Below, piece by piece: positions 1 to 12,589 of a stretch of DNA of 64,000 nucleotides (positions within the stretch are counted from its first letter, which is position 1; each line of letters begins with the position of its first letter). The notes under the pieces were generated by a model. It made no database searches. It was not told the origin of the DNA and worked only from the letters and a program-made list of their open reading frames with translations. The stretch covers positions 20,918,001-20,982,000 of the forward strand of contig JAPTYO010000003.1 of the NCBI GenBank assembly GCA_036873135.1, in the 5' to 3' direction. The position numbers and the translations under genes were made by a program. Source of the stretch: Clarkia xantiana subsp. parviflora (lineage: Eukaryota > Streptophyta > Magnoliopsida > Myrtales > Onagraceae).

Positions 1-257
1 AAATTGACAGAATAAAAATATGTTTTTAAGTATCGAATAATTCTAAACCATGAGTAATAAATATAATACTTTAGAAAAGTGGAAAACAACGTATTTTTAT
101 TACTTAAAATGCCAATTTTAACGCAAAAACTAGTAAAAAAAATAAGAAGTAGAAAGCAACAACCTGATATTTGAAATACTGAATATCGATAATTCAAATC
201 TGGGACGATAATTAATAATATAACATATAGTTGAGATTATTTTTAGTTTATTAATCC
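1..257. repeat. Partial foldback (MULE-like) repeat
   Basis: The window opens inside a repeat that matches 61575-61806 in the same orientation, sharing for example the stretch ending AAAAGTGGAAAACAAC and a following TTTTAACGC. The left end is outside the window. It belongs to the family with GGGTTAAGAACC-type ends described at 47163, 56513, 61436 and 62193. No coding capacity is seen. Confidence 0.5.
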
Positions 258-681
258 TAATATATTTTGTTATCCAAGTAGTTGAATGTTGTATTAGAGA
301 GATTAAAAAAATACCTGCAATGAGAATAAATAGAAGAGTTAGCACAAATGGCTTTGAAAAAGACATTTTCAATTAGATAATGAAGAAAAATGAAGAGGTC
401 TATTTGCAATTGCTAGCTACAAGCTACCGAAGTGTTGAATTCATCAAGTTTATATAGATCAAGCAAGATTCTTAGAAATGTATCATAAAAATCTAATTTA
501 TTTATTTTCATGACATTTTACCATAAATATAGATATACATATAGTTTTACAGTAAATACAAAGTACTATCTTTTCTTGCCAACGATTCTATTCTATAAAT
601 GATCAGATTTGATTACCAAAATTGTTTTATTTCTACACTATTTTTCGTTTACTTAATTTACTTTATCACTTGGCAAAAAAA

Positions 682-684
<3 letters not shown>

Positions 685-742
<58 letters not shown>
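685..742. repeat. (AT)n microsatellite
   Basis: About 29 uninterrupted AT dinucleotides. It is likely to be length-polymorphic. Confidence 0.95.
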
Positions 743-744
<2 letters not shown>

Positions 745-1795
745 TTTTACCAATATTAATTTTTACCAATATTAAATACACAGTTTGTCATCAACCCAAC
801 CGTTGCCATTTTTCGCTAAACCATTAATTTCGCCACCAAATTCACCAACAGTCACCTCCTTATAACGTATACCACTGAGACTCTAACAGAGATTTTCATT
901 CCTACCAGTCAACAGAATGTTATATATATACATTTGCTCCAAATGGATTTCATTTCTTTAAAATATGGACTTCTTTTGCAAAACAACCATTATCCAACTT
1001 GCATGATGTGGATTTAGATTCAGTTACTTGTTTCCCGTTGTGTTGAAAGTTGTGCTTTTCAGATATAATTGACAAACTATCCGAATAAAAGGATACAAAA
1101 CCATCCAAATGAGAGAAGGAATCAAAAACTTTCATAGTTTTTTACATTGATTCAGATGCTTGTTTCTGGTGAGGTATAGTTAGACATATATTTTTTCCCC
1201 GCAGGGTGGTTCTAGAAGGTGCCCCTCATCAGGAGGGCACCAACCGTAGGCCGTAGCATGCTTGCTCCACACCTAAACTAATTCTCACTCGCACCGGGTC
1301 AGACCGTATGAGATAAAGTGGCCATGAATATAGCAGCATATCTAACCGCAAAACTTGGTCGAACACTTTTTCGAGGTTTTTAATACTAGATGTTCCTATT
1401 TAGGGGAGTTTGGCTACCAAGGGGCTATGACAAATGCATTGCTAAGGTAATACCATCAATTAAGCTCAATATTCTTAATCATCAGTATATAATATTTCAT
1501 TATTGGCATGCAGTCATTAATTTTATGGAATGGTAATGATGGGAAGAACTTACATTTCTGTTTGGTGCCTTGTAATAGTATAAAATCCACTAGCTCCATC
1601 TATTCATCTTTGTACTAGCTATAGTTCATGTCATTTACTGTATCATCGATATCACTCTTGCTCTTGGAAACATCCAAGTTAATCAAATATATATATTACT
1701 TTACTAAAGCTTCACAAATTAATCATCTTTTTAAATGTAATGGAACTATTAAGTTAGAATTTAACATGTTCATTGTGTTTTAGATAAAGGGGATA

Positions 1796-1851
1796 GAGAT
1801 CACCTACTCTACTCTTCATATCCGGATATGAAGAGTAAGGTAGGTGATCTC
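1796..1851. repeat. 28-bp arm palindrome without loop
   Basis: The left arm begins GAGATCACCTAC and the right arm ends GTAGGTGATCTC; the arms meet at TATCCGGATA. 26 of 28 positions pair, with two adjacent mismatches. It directly abuts the short inverted-repeat element at 1855. Confidence 0.85.
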
Positions 1852-1854
1852 AGA

Positions 1855-2000
1855 CCGTGTCTCACCGTTTTGATCTCTATGTGTCTTTAGATTTAATATT
1901 TTCCTCCTAGGGTTTACCAATCTCAATAGGTTAAAAAAATCTATAAAATTGATTACACTAAATACACTTGTCAAGATCACAACAGAGATACACAATTTGG
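1855..2000. repeat. Short MITE-like element, copy 1
   Basis: It starts CCGTGTCTCACCGTT and ends with an imperfect inverted copy (AACAGAGATACACAATTTGG). The interior contains TTTACCAATCTCAATA, which recurs in the copy at 3400. A third, more diverged copy is near 26195. Target duplications were not resolved. Confidence 0.4.
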
Positions 2001-3046
2001 ATAGGAAGAGTGGGCAGAAGATCTGATCCGATGAAGAGATTTAAGTTTTGGGGGAAGGGGACAAACACACTTTAATGCACTTACAATAACAATAAAATAT
2101 CATGCATTACATTATAATTACTCCTTGTAACTCAAATAAAGGTTGTTGTAATTTTTTTAGACCCACAAATGTTCATATTTACAAAAAATGTGCATCATCT
2201 GATGAACAAAGTCATTTAGACTTCTGAAGTCGCTAAGTGTCACATGCAATAGACAATAGTCAGTACAAAGACATCTGAACTTATTGAGGTTGCGAGGGGT
2301 GGGGAGGGGACTTACTACAAATAGTCACGTCTTTTTACAAACTTAACGGTGCCATAAGGTGTACGCGGTCTCAAACTCGAGGCCCCATTTCGACTGGTGC
2401 TGGAAATTATGTTAATGAGTGAGTTGAGTCCGGAAATCTTGGGTAATCGAGGAATCAAGGTTAAAGGATGGGATTGTGAATGGATGGTTAAAGGGATATG
2501 GTTTGGGGTTTAGGGCTAACATGGAGATGGAGATAATTAATCATTGCTGCTTGTTTTCTCTTGTTTTTGTTCATCTACCACTTTTTATTTAAGTATGCGC
2601 GTGCAACGCATGCGCATAAATAATTAGTATATATATATATATCATCATTAAACAAGTTATGATTGGAGGATACTTTTTACAATAAATCTTTTAATTAAAT
2701 TTTTATAAGAAAATGGTTAAGTTCTGATTTGGTCTTGAACTTGATTTATAATTTTGCTACCAAATTCTAAATTCATATATTTTTATTTTTGCCAACAATT
2801 TCATATAAAATAATTCTCAAACTTACACTTCAAAATTAAGTTGATTATTTTGCTACAAACTGTTAAAAATAGGAAGAAAAAAAAAAGATTCGAACCTTCT
2901 AAATCCGCTTTAATAAATTAAAATAAGACCGAAACAAATTAAACCACAAAAGTTATAATGATTTAATTTAAAAAATAAAAGAAACAAATGACTACTTCCA
3001 TAATTCTATAGACACAATAAGAAAAGCAATACGGGTAATTACCAAT

Positions 3047-3071
3047 GGGGGGGGGGGGGGGGGGGGGGGGG
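3047..3071. repeat. G homopolymer of 25 bases
   Basis: A run of 25 G, flanked on both sides by GTAATTAC. Homopolymer length may be a sequencing or assembly artefact. Confidence 0.9.
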
Positions 3072-3399
3072 TAATTACTCAATCAAGGAAATTTGAGTAT
3101 GCACGACTAATTCTCTACAAGGTCATAATTATATTCTATAATAATATTATTTTATTACCAAAATAATTAAATACACATAACTTGCAAAAATACTGCCTGC
3201 CTACCAAACAATTTGAATATACTCATTTGTTTTATCATGCATTTACAGTTAAAATAAATTACAATGGATGGTAGGTAATTTGTATGAGACAAAATTTCAT
3301 TAGTGTTTGCAACAATGATAAAAGGGAAGTTCTATTTATAAATGATTAATTGCTTTTTATGGAGTATTCATATTATGTGTTCCACTTTTTCTGTCACAG

Positions 3400-3557
3400 T
3401 TCGTGTTTTATTGTTAAGATTTTTGACACTTATTATTAGATTATATTTTTTTCTTATACGATTTACCAATCTCAATAACTTTTTAGAAAGAAAAAAAATC
3501 ACAAATTAATTACATTCAGGACACGAGTTAAGATCTTAACGGTGAGACACGATCTGG
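3400..3557. repeat. Short MITE-like element, copy 2
   Basis: It shares GATTTACCAATCTCAATAA and the terminal AACGGTGAGACACGATCTGG with the copy at 1855. The left end (TTCGTGTTTTATTGTTAAGA) is more decayed than the right. Confidence 0.4.
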
Positions 3558-4149
3558 AGTCTGGACATGAATAATGCGGCGGTGATATGAATCACAAATT
3601 AAAGTTATCAAGTTACCATTTGAAATTTATTATTTTTAAAAATAACAAATAAATAGATAAAAATGGAAATTAATTTCCAAATAAATTTTATATAAAAAAA
3701 TAATACAATATAAATTAAAAAAATGATTTTTTTAATAAAAATAAAACTCCAAAAAATAGAATTTTGTTTTGATAAAAAATATCATCCCAGTATATCTTTT
3801 TAGTTTTTTTTTTTTTTTAAGTTTATGCATAATAGTTTTTTTTTTAATCAAGTTACCCCAGTACTCAATACTCATATGATTATTAATTACCTAACAAATG
3901 AATTAAATTTTGGAAAAAAAAAAGAATTAAATTTAAAAAACGTAAATAGATATTGTAAATTATATTCATTGCGATATTATTTTTTTCTCGGTGACACAAG
4001 ACATCTGACCGCCCAAGATTCGTTTACATAAATATCTAGAACTCCTGACCTTTCCTCTTGTAGCGGCATTTTCTCAATCAATTTTTCGTGCTTCCTTCCA
4101 ATTTTCTATCTGCTTCATCACTGCAACTCTGACGAACACCAACCCAGGA

Positions 4150-6904
4150 ATGGCGCTCCCAGGATTCGGACCTCTAGCTCCACCGGGTGATGTGGCGCCT
4201 TCCGCCACCGCGTTGGAGGAGGATCCATCTCTGCGCATCCGGAAACCCTACACCATTACCAAGTCCAGGGAGAGCTGGACTGAACCCGAGCACGACAAGT
4301 TCCTCGAAGCTCTTCAGCTGTAAGTTTCGTCTGTAATTCATCAATGCATGATCCTTCTGTTGTTTCCGGTTGTGACTTTTGTTAAAATTGGGTTGAGAAT
4401 GGAGATAGTCCATGAAGGAGCTCGGATTTGGTAAAATTAGGAGCTAAATTCGCTTTTCTATTGATCGTTTTTCTGCTCCTGATTGCATAATTTGGATTTT
4501 GGAGCTCAATTTGTGATCAGCGTCGGTTACGATGACTACCAAACTTATCTGTAACTTGTTGGAAGCTAATTTTCCTCGATTTCATTGGACGGCTTCAATT
4601 GGAATTTGTATCATTAGAATGGCAATGACGTTTTTTTTTTTTTTTTTTTTCAGATTTGACCGGGATTGGAAAAAAATTGAAGCGTTTGTGGGATCAAAGA
4701 CTGTCATTCAGGTACGTAGACGAGTTAGTATATCCACATTTCTTAGTTAAAGAGCAGGAATCTGCAATCTACTCAGTTTTAGGTCTTAGTAATCCACTTA
4801 TGCGAGTGCTGATACTGAATTATAATGTGCATGTTTCATGCGGGTGAAGGTACAATTTGAAACTAAAATTCAATCCCTAAAAATCCTGCTATGGAAAAGC
4901 TTATGTTTGAGCCTTGATGAATTATTGGAAATGTGTGATATATCTGTAAATCATGTGATCACATCGAAGCATTGTCTTTGAGCTTAGATATTTGTGAGTG
5001 CAGATACGTAGTCATGCACAGAAGTACTTCCAGAAAGTGCAGAAAAGTGGCACAAATGAACACCTACCTCCCCCTCGTCCAAAGAGGAAAGCTGCTCATC
5101 CATATCCTCAAAAGGCCACAAAAAATAGTAAGATTCAGATAAATAATTACGGTCAACATGTAATGGTTCATCACTGATATATCTTGATGAAATTTTTGAA
5201 GTTCAAGCACCTGTACGAGCATCTGGATCTCCACTACTTGAATCTGAATATGTTCAACGGCCTGATTCCTCGTCAACCCACGCGACTCCTACTATTAGCG
5301 CTCCAGTAGCTGTAGCAGCATCTTGGGCAAACAATACTGTGCCTGCAGTTAGCTTACCGAGCAATGCTAAAGGTATATTCTCTCTAATATGAAGTACTTT
5401 GAGGTAAAAAGACCCTAGAATCTCCTCATGTTTATGTTCTGTTTTTTTTTCAGTGCCGAACACGATCACTAATTGCTGTAGCAGTAATGAAATTGCAATA
5501 GCCCAGCCAGTTTCTGAGCCGATTGTTCAAGTGCAGACTGGTCATATGCCGAGAGGTGGAGTTCTATTTAACAATCCTTCATCACTTTTCTGCTATAATC
5601 TTGATTCTTGATATGATTTTATTTTATTTATTCTGATCATAGATACTTTATTACAGCAGGTACTGCAATTCAATTTATTGATCGTAATTTTATTATAAGA
5701 CGTTTGAGAAGTGCAATCCATTTCTCCTGCAGTTTGTGAATGTTACAGTGATCATTTGTAAAAGTTCCCCTCTTCAAAGAAAATAGTTTGTAGTTGTTGA
5801 TTGGCATTGTAGCATTATAAAGCACAGTTGATTCATTGTTAAAGACACATTTCATGTTGACAATTCCTCTGATATGCTGATCCTCCATCCTTATTTTTAT
5901 ATCTTCTCATTTTATTTGCTGCAGTTTTGCCCGACTTCGCTCAGGTATACAGATTCATCGGCAGTGTCTTCGACCCAGATGCCTCTAATCACTTGCAGAA
6001 ACTAAAAAAGATGGACCTGATTGACTTTGAAACGGTATGTGCTCTTCCAGGGTTCCTAGCATTATGTCACTACCATTAGAAAATTCTTTTATTTGTAGTT
6101 TGTAATTTTTATATAATATTCCATCGTAGTTTTGGTTATTGGAGAGACTGAAATCAAATGATTGATTAAACATTCCCCTTCTTGCCCGTGAACATATCAT
6201 CAACCGTCAGTTAGCTGACCATTGTTTTCAATATGTTCTTGTTGCTACCTCCAACAATTACTAATGAGTATATCAATAATCACCGTATCTTGTCAAAATC
6301 AAATTTCTTACCTTGTAATGAAACTCCAGCTGTTCATAGTAGTAGCAAAGAAGCCAGTATTTTAGGGTTGGGTTAAATGAGGATCTCCGCTCACGGGGAG
6401 AGCTCATAGATGAACTTTTTACTAATTGTAAATAATCAATCTGCTTCTTGGCATGGCAGGTGCTGTTGTTAATGAGAAATCTATCAATCAATCTCACAAG
6501 CCCGGACTTCAAAGAGATTGTAAGTGCTGCTCATCTATGAATTCACCATTCTAGTTTTTTCTTACAATATTCGCTTGCATAGGAGAAAGTTATTGTAAGC
6601 TCATGTGCCATCTGAACTGCAATTCATTATAAGTAGCAACTAATGATGTGAAGAATTGAGGCTTCATGTCACAAACAACAAAGTTTAGTAAAAAATCGAA
6701 CTTTAAAATCCCAGGAATAGACTGATTGACAGTTCAGTTCTTAAATCAGTTGTGCCATTTTTGTTACTGCGCCACATTTTGTGGTTGCTGAGTTCTTAAT
6801 ATGCCATGATTTCGTTTAATCTAAGTGTTTTTTTCCTTCTCTTTCAGAGAAAAGTGCTTTCAACATATGATACAGATTTGGAGGGGACTAACCAATGCAA
6901 GTGA
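4150..6904 (+). CDS. RVE6-like: REVEILLE-type single-MYB transcription factor
   Basis: This is a nuclear DNA-binding regulator of the CCA1/LHY/RVE family; RVE6/RVE8-class members bind the evening element and set clock output. Exons read as 4150-4319, 4654-4711, 5004-5127, 5202-5372, 5454-5555, 5925-6034, 6460-6519 and 6848-6904, giving 283 residues with all phases closing. The MYB repeat spans about residues 38-88, with SHAQKYF at 79-85 and the following [14 protein letters not shown] block. A conserved C-terminal block (about 210-270, [18 protein letters not shown] onward) is the LCL domain that separates the RVE6/8 branch from CCA1/LHY. The length is a little short for the family (about 290-330). 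The intron after exon 1 ends in a 20-T tract. The N-terminal [18 protein letters not shown] resembles the RVE6/3/5 subgroup more than RVE8. The donor of exon 5 (GTGGAG) is weak. The exact paralogue is inferred. Confidence 0.9.
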
Positions 6905-8543
6905 AGCCTTTCCTAGTCCATCCATGCAAAAGTGCTGCTTCTTGTGGTTAGTGTTTATTCATCTCTACAACAGATCATTAAACATGTATAATGTATATAC
7001 ATGTAAAAATGTGCTTTTTATACCCCGAGCGAACCAGCGAAGCAAGGAGGGACGAAGAAAAATTACAGCTTTATACCCGGTCGATGTAAGTACTGTTTTG
7101 CCCTCAGCTCTGCATAAAATTACAGTGATCAATCTATCTGTTTGTAATTTACACGATTGCACTCTTTCTGCAAGTTTTGACCTTTTGCTGTAAATTTTGG
7201 AACCAGACATTGCCATTATATATGCTTATGATTTGAATAATTTAAGCGACTATGCAGTTCCAGTTGAAGACATTTACACTGTAAGTTGAACTGATATGCT
7301 AGTTCGGCCGAATATATTGTTCAAAGGTTACAGAAACTTGCACGTTGTTTGTTGTCTTGCTTTGTTCTTTAATCAAATTGCTAACAGAGCTTCCAAGAAC
7401 TTTCGATTTGTAAGCTTTTTTATCTTATTTTAAATTATAAGAATTTACAGTTCGCTATTTAAACTTTGGATTTTTTTTGCAATGTGCAAGTTTTTTTTTT
7501 GAATCATGTAGAGAGATTTTAAAAAATAAAGACATTTAGACAATTTGCTAGCCGAAACTTTTAAAAAAAAAATTGTCAGTTGAACTTAATAGTTGCAAAA
7601 ACTCGCCAGATAACATACCTAGAGAGTTGAGTTTAACAAACAAATATGGAATCAATTAATATACATCGTTGGTTAATTAAGGATAGTAAATCAAAGCAGA
7701 GATAAATACAATATTTTTGCAATGAAATAAAATGCATAATAACATATTAGTGTTGCGCGGAGTTTTAATAAATTTTAATTTATAATATTATTTGTTTGTA
7801 GTTTGTATAGATAAAAGTGTTGTGCGGAGTTTTATATAAAATTTAGGAATTAATTACCAAATTACTAGTTAAATGTAAATTGCTAGCAAGACTTATTTTG
7901 TAGCGAATTGCTAGCTGAACTTTCTTTATTGTGCAAAAAAAGTAGTTCCGTCCATTTTTCAGGTAGCATTGAATGGAAAATACTTTTAAAAATTGCTAAA
8001 AATCCGTAAAGTTTTACTATAATAATATTATGAGTTATGACATACTATTTTATATAAAATTAAATTTTCAAATATACATGATAAGAAATATATAAAATAA
8101 AAAAGTCACTTAAAAATACAAAAAATCAATTTTTTTAAAATATTTGTAAAAACTTTTAAAAATATTTAATTTTAAATTTTGAACGGTAGTGTTGTATATA
8201 TTTAATTTATATATACTTTTAATATATATCATTTTAAAATTTTATTCGAGATTTATATTTGCTTTTATATAAAATTTGATATTACTTTAGAACCATAGTA
8301 GAACTTCAGGGCACTTTAAAATTGACGAAGCTAGCAAAAATTCAGCTACAAAAATAAGTCCAGTTAGCGGAAAGTAAAATTGAGCTAGTAATTAATCTGG
8401 CTTACATAAATAAAGCCTTGTCTTATTAATGATGATACTAAAAAAACACTTACTGTAATAATACTAAGGTGCCTAATGGCTTATACTAATAATAATAAAG
8501 AAGTAGAAATAATATATATATTCAAGAAGCATCAACTATATAT
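6905..8543. other. 3' flank and AT-rich intergenic DNA
   Basis: The first few hundred bases are the likely 3' UTR of the REVEILLE-type gene. From about 7400 to 8400 the sequence is a decayed repeat with recurrent GCTAGCAA/TTGCTAGC motifs on both strands. The same motifs recur near 55080 and 60290-60413. No coding sequence is seen. Confidence 0.5.
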
Positions 8544-9938
8544 TTATTTCTTTTTAGCTAAATCAAAAGGAAACTGTAAGCTTTGGTTGGATCCCCAGGA
8601 GTCAGCAGTAACTTTGATTCGATTAAACAAATTGGAAACGTCTTCTCCTTCTTCAACAGCTTGGAACTTGTCAAACGCCCTTTTAAATAGCCTTTCATAA
8701 TTATTAGCAGTCTCTTCTCCGAACCCAGAACCCATTAATTTTTCAAAGGCCTTTTTCTTCTTCTCCATTGGAATAGCATCTTTGTTGTTGGCACTACTGT
8801 TTGTTGGTGCTGCTTCTGCTGCAGATGGTGGTGAGCTTTTTGGATTCTCTTTACTCATTGTGTCTGCAAGTTCAGTCAGATTCAAAGGGACTAAAAAAAG
8901 TGAAGAAGAATATATTAGTGACTAAATTGAATAGAATCAAAATTATCTAAAAACATAATGCTTTTAGAATCTTCAAATTAAGCATTTTTTAAGATATTTT
9001 TTCGTATTCATGTGAAGTATTTTGTTGATGTTATATGTTTGACTAAAGTTTGTTTTTTTTTTATTATAGATATATATATATATATATTACTTTCGGTGTC
9101 AACTTTTCGTAGCACATACAAATCGCTTTGACTTATACTAAAGTTTTGATTTTATTCAATTTAGTAAATCTAATACATTCCTAAAAAGTTTTAATTTGAT
9201 TTAATTTGGTAAATCTAATACATTCCTAAGGCTAGGTTTGAGGGCTAGGAGACTAAATTGAATAAAGAAAATAGTGAAGAATGATTAGAGGGACTAAATC
9301 AAATAAAATAAAAAATATAGAGTAAGTTATGTGACTCGCACATAAGACTTAACATACCAAATTAAAAAAATGTTAATGGATTCAACAAAAACCAACAAAA
9401 CATAAATGTATGACACCAAAAAGAAAGACACAATTTTGGTCTAACATATAACACCAGAAAACACTTTAACCCTAAATTTTTTAAACTACATATAATATTT
9501 GTATCATACAATTAATAACAATATTAGTTTCATATGAAGTTCACTCTTTCAAAAGTTAAGATTTTACTATTGTTTCATATAGAATGTTACCGGATGCATC
9601 AAAAGCCAACAAACCGCAAAAGTATAACACTAAAAATTTACAAAAAAAAAAAAAAAAAAACATGACACTAAAAATTAACTTTGATCTAACATATAACAAT
9701 CGAAAACCATTTAATCCTAATTTTTTTAAATTATATATAATATTTATATCATACAATTAATGATGTTACTTTCATATGCAGTTCACTCTTCCAAAAGTTA
9801 AGATTTTACAATCGTTGTGCAAGAGATAAAGAAACAGAAAACAGCAGTACCTGTATTATTAAGCGGGGATTTATTTTTCTTTTCCGGCCGAAGTAGAGCA
9901 AGGAGGGCATTCATTTGCTTGATAAAAGAATACAGCAT
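8544..9938 (-). CDS. Small unrecognised two-exon protein, copy 1
   Basis: I do not recognise this protein. Exon 1 (9938-9851) and exon 2 (8863-8544) join in phase to give up to 135 residues. The main exon encodes a Ser/Pro/Ala-rich low-complexity N-terminal part, then a charged segment (FEKLMGSGFGEETANNYERL) ending in lysines. The case that it is real rests on the paralogue at 25788-26481: same strand, same two-exon layout, same splice phase (G|AY ACN ATG at the junction) and a shared FGE(E/D)xxNxERLFxRxFxKF motif. A TATAAAT lies at 9951-9945, so transcription probably begins near 9920. The upstream ATG at 9938 would then be untranscribed, and ATG 9914 or the exon-2 ATG (8858) is likelier. 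No signal peptide or membrane segment is seen. Confidence 0.55.
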
Positions 9939-9944
9939 GTCTCC

Positions 9945-9951
9945 ATTTATA
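9945..9951 (-). promoter_or_regulatory. TATA box of small gene copy 1
   Basis: TATAAAT on the minus strand inside CACTATAAATGG. The same context occurs at the paralogue (26480-26486), which supports a shared core promoter. Confidence 0.5.
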
Positions 9952-10809
9952 GTGTGTGTATGTATAGGAGAGTAAGAAGGGAAAATAAAGCAAACGGAAT
10001 ATTCTCGATTAACTAACGTAATAATAATAATATATGTTTGTCCAAGAAAAACAAGTGTAATATGTAACTTCTTTTCTTGTTCAAGTAATATATATGAATT
10101 GACTTGTATATTATTGTTATCACATTATAATGTAATATATATTTTTTGGCCAATATGTAATATATATATTCAGTGTTGATTATTTTCCTTGACGATTACT
10201 ATTCATTGTTATTTGAATTGAATATATCAGTTGTTTAAGAGATTTATTTGACTTTTAGAAGTACTAGATAGGTTTTTTTTTTTTAAGCCTTCTACTAATT
10301 ATGGCAAAGCCAAAATTTAATACTCAAAAGTCATTTTGAGTGTGTGAATATTGTCTTTTAGTAACGGTTGCACTATAGTATTAACTAGGTGCTGCCCCCG
10401 CGCTACGCGCGGGGCGACCCTTTAAACTGTACAAATTTTTTATATGTAAAATATGGATGTTATGTTTTATGTTGGTTGTATTCAATAATATATTTTTACC
10501 GGTGAAAATATATAATATATAATAAAATAAATTATGATTTATAAAAAACAAAAAAACTCAAGTAAATATATAATGAGAGTCATAATAGGGAAGTTAACTA
10601 AATATATCTTCAAAATTATGATATCTTGTTGAAATTAGATATGTGACGTTAATCAGTAACATACAATTCGTCTTTCTAAGTGTTGATTCCATGCGGCTCG
10701 CGAGGTGATATATATATATTACATTGTTACAAAAACCAATTTATTCTTTAGGTATAAGAATGCATCCAAATATGTCATTGTCAGTATTTATTGGTTGAAA
10801 AACAACTTT

Positions 10810-10814
10810 CATCC
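10810..10814. repeat. Gypsy target-site duplication, left
   Basis: CATCC here is repeated at 17072-17076 immediately outside the other LTR, as expected for integrase-mediated insertion. Confidence 0.9.
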
Positions 10815-11512
10815 TGTTGGATTACGGTGGAACTCCGGCACGGATCTTGACGGCAATCCTAGCTCCTTCGCTCCACTCAATCCTGCAAGAGGGGATAGAC
10901 CGGGCGGTGACCCAGAATCCCTCTCCGATGCTTAAATGAGTACCTCGTCTGACTGGCAAGCAACAGATATCAAAAGTATTGAATTTCAACGTAAGTGATC
11001 TGAGGTGACCTCCTGCCCTTTTATAGGCAAAGAGGTGCCTCAGGTACCTGGCGAACCGTTAGGGGTGGTTAGCCCGTATCCCGCTTATCTCGTACACGAT
11101 CTCGCGTATCTTAGCCATGCCCCGCGTATCTCGGCCACGATCCGTGTATCTCAACCACGTTCCGTATATCTCGGCCACGCCCCACATATCTTGGCTTTAT
11201 CCTCTGGTAACGAGTCCCGACTCCCGTCGGGGACTCCAGAGTTATCTCGTTGTGTCACCGCTCGGGGCCCCTCGTCATCGTGACAGGGCCAATCATTCTC
11301 AGGGATTCATCATCGGGGCCTACTTAAAGGCTTCTCGTCGGGAGCTTTTAGCTCCACTGTCGGGACCGACTCTGTCGGGACCCTGCTTCGTCGGGACTCC
11401 CTTCATCGGGACCCTTCTCCTAGGTCATCTTGACCCTTACTCTGGGCCTGGTGGGCCTGTTTGCCGTTTCCTCGCCGTTTAAAGGGCCTGACGGCTATAG
11501 TCGGACCCATCA
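10815..11512 (-). repeat. Gypsy LTR, 3' LTR in element orientation
   Basis: 698 bp, starting TGTTGGAT and ending CCCATCA on the plus strand. It matches 16374-17071 except for three substitutions noted by eye (ATTACGG/ATCACGG, CACTCAA/CACGCAA, CCCACAT/CCCGCAT). Confidence 0.92.
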
Positions 11513-11524
11513 TTTGCCCCCAAG
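11513..11524 (-). other. Polypurine tract of the gypsy element
   Basis: On the minus strand TCTTGGGGGCAAA lies immediately upstream of the 3' LTR (TGATGGG). This is the standard priming site for plus-strand DNA synthesis. Confidence 0.8.
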
Positions 11525-11896
11525 ACATGAGGGACTTTTAGTTCGTCGTGTCTTCCAACTCCCGATTTTTCCAATATTAGAGTCGGGGATCTATTCCTTG
11601 GCTCAGTTATCTACGGTTATCAGTCTTCTCCTCCACGTTTCCTCAGGGTTTTATGGATAACTGCTATATCAAAGGTCTCTTCGGTTCTCTAATGCATTAA
11701 ATGCAGCAGATAATGGAGTGACGTCATCAGTACCTGTGCCTGACTCTCTGTGTCTGCTTTCTCTGAAAAGTGCTTTTCAGGATATTTCATCATTGCGTCT
11801 GCTGCAGTTCCGCACGTTTCATCCCAACGGTCCGGATCATAACGTTTTCATTTCGATGGTTCAGATTAAACTGTCCCTTCAACTGTCCTCTTTGTC

Positions 11897-11903
11897 TATA
11901 AAA
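11897..11903 (+). promoter_or_regulatory. TATA box for antisense gene in the retrotransposon
   Basis: TATAAAA on the plus strand, about 105 bp upstream of the ATG at 12003. It would place a transcription start near 11930 and leave a leader of about 70 nt. It points opposite to the gag-pol direction. Confidence 0.45.
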
Positions 11904-12002
11904 TCCTAACCATGGGCACAGTTTCACTCTACCATTTATAAATTTTCGAAAGCTTTCTGCAACTCTTGAGTCCTTAGTGTTTCTTCGACCATCTTCCCGG
12001 CA

Positions 12003-12443
12003 ATGTCAGGTTCATTCTTCCAACCTCCCATTATCATGTTGGGTAAGGATTTCTTCTCTATTGTTTGTCTTCATCTTTGCTTAGTTTGATCGTTATTTCC
12101 CGGAGAGACCTAACGTGCCTTTCAATGGCTGCTTTCAGATAGGGGGTTCGGTTTCGAGGGAAGGAAGCCTTTCAACTTCGACCATGTTCTGAATGAAATT
12201 TCCAGCACTGCTTATGATGCAGCTCTCCGGGAAGGATGTATCATTTCCACCAAAGAAGCCGATGCTCAAGGCCGGAAATGCGTACCACAAGTTCAGAGTG
12301 AAGAGGAGCTACTTCTTCATCGGAAACTCCTCGATCCCATGACCCCGATAGCCAATCCTCCAACAGCTGATCCTGTGGGGCCTTCTGCCACTAACTCCGT
12401 GGACCCAGCTGCTGCCAACGCTGCCGACCAGGACCAAGTTTGA
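12003..12443 (+). CDS. Antisense spliced ORF between pol and 3' LTR
   Basis: Exon 1 is 12003-12042 and exon 2 is 12139-12443, joined across a 96-bp intron with GTAAGG donor and TTTCAG acceptor. The product is 114 residues. It is rich in acidic and polar residues in the middle (VQSEEELLLHRKLLDP) and in Ala/Pro/Asp at the C-terminus, with no domain I recognise. It lies on the strand opposite to gag-pol and has its own TATA box at 11897. Tat-lineage plant retrotransposons are known to carry extra ORFs, some of them antisense and downstream of pol, so this may be a shortened relative. Function is unknown, and expression is inferred only from the sequence signals. Confidence 0.5.
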
Positions 12444-12589
12444 ATGTTTACTTTTTAGAGTCCTTGTATCCTCTTCTCTTTTGTCCTCGTTGGGCCCTCG
12501 AGCCCTTATCAATATCAGACTTCTTTAGCTCCGATCGTTGTACTTCTCCGAGTGACTTTACTATACGCGCTTAAGTCGAAACTTCGATA

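Larger units (their letters stand above)
258..4029. other. Intergenic AT-rich DNA, no gene seen
   Basis: No reading frame here resembles a known protein. The region holds microsatellites, a perfect-centre hairpin, two short related inverted-repeat elements and a G homopolymer, all listed separately. It ends at the upstream region of the REVEILLE-type gene. Confidence 0.6.

Noticed and set aside
2590..2640. Helitron-like GCGCGTGCAACGCATGCGC end
   Set aside because: The GC palindrome followed by an AT run resembles Helitron ends, but neither a CTRR nor a TC terminus is present at the right place.
10705..10935. 76-codon ORF crossing the left LTR boundary
   Set aside because: It runs from host flank into the LTR, so it cannot be an ancestral gene.
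11005..11482. ORFs of 92 and 121 codons in the LTRs (also at 16564-17041)
   Set aside because: Identical ORFs in both LTRs reflect the LTR sequence itself (GTATCTCG repeats); no domain and no start context.
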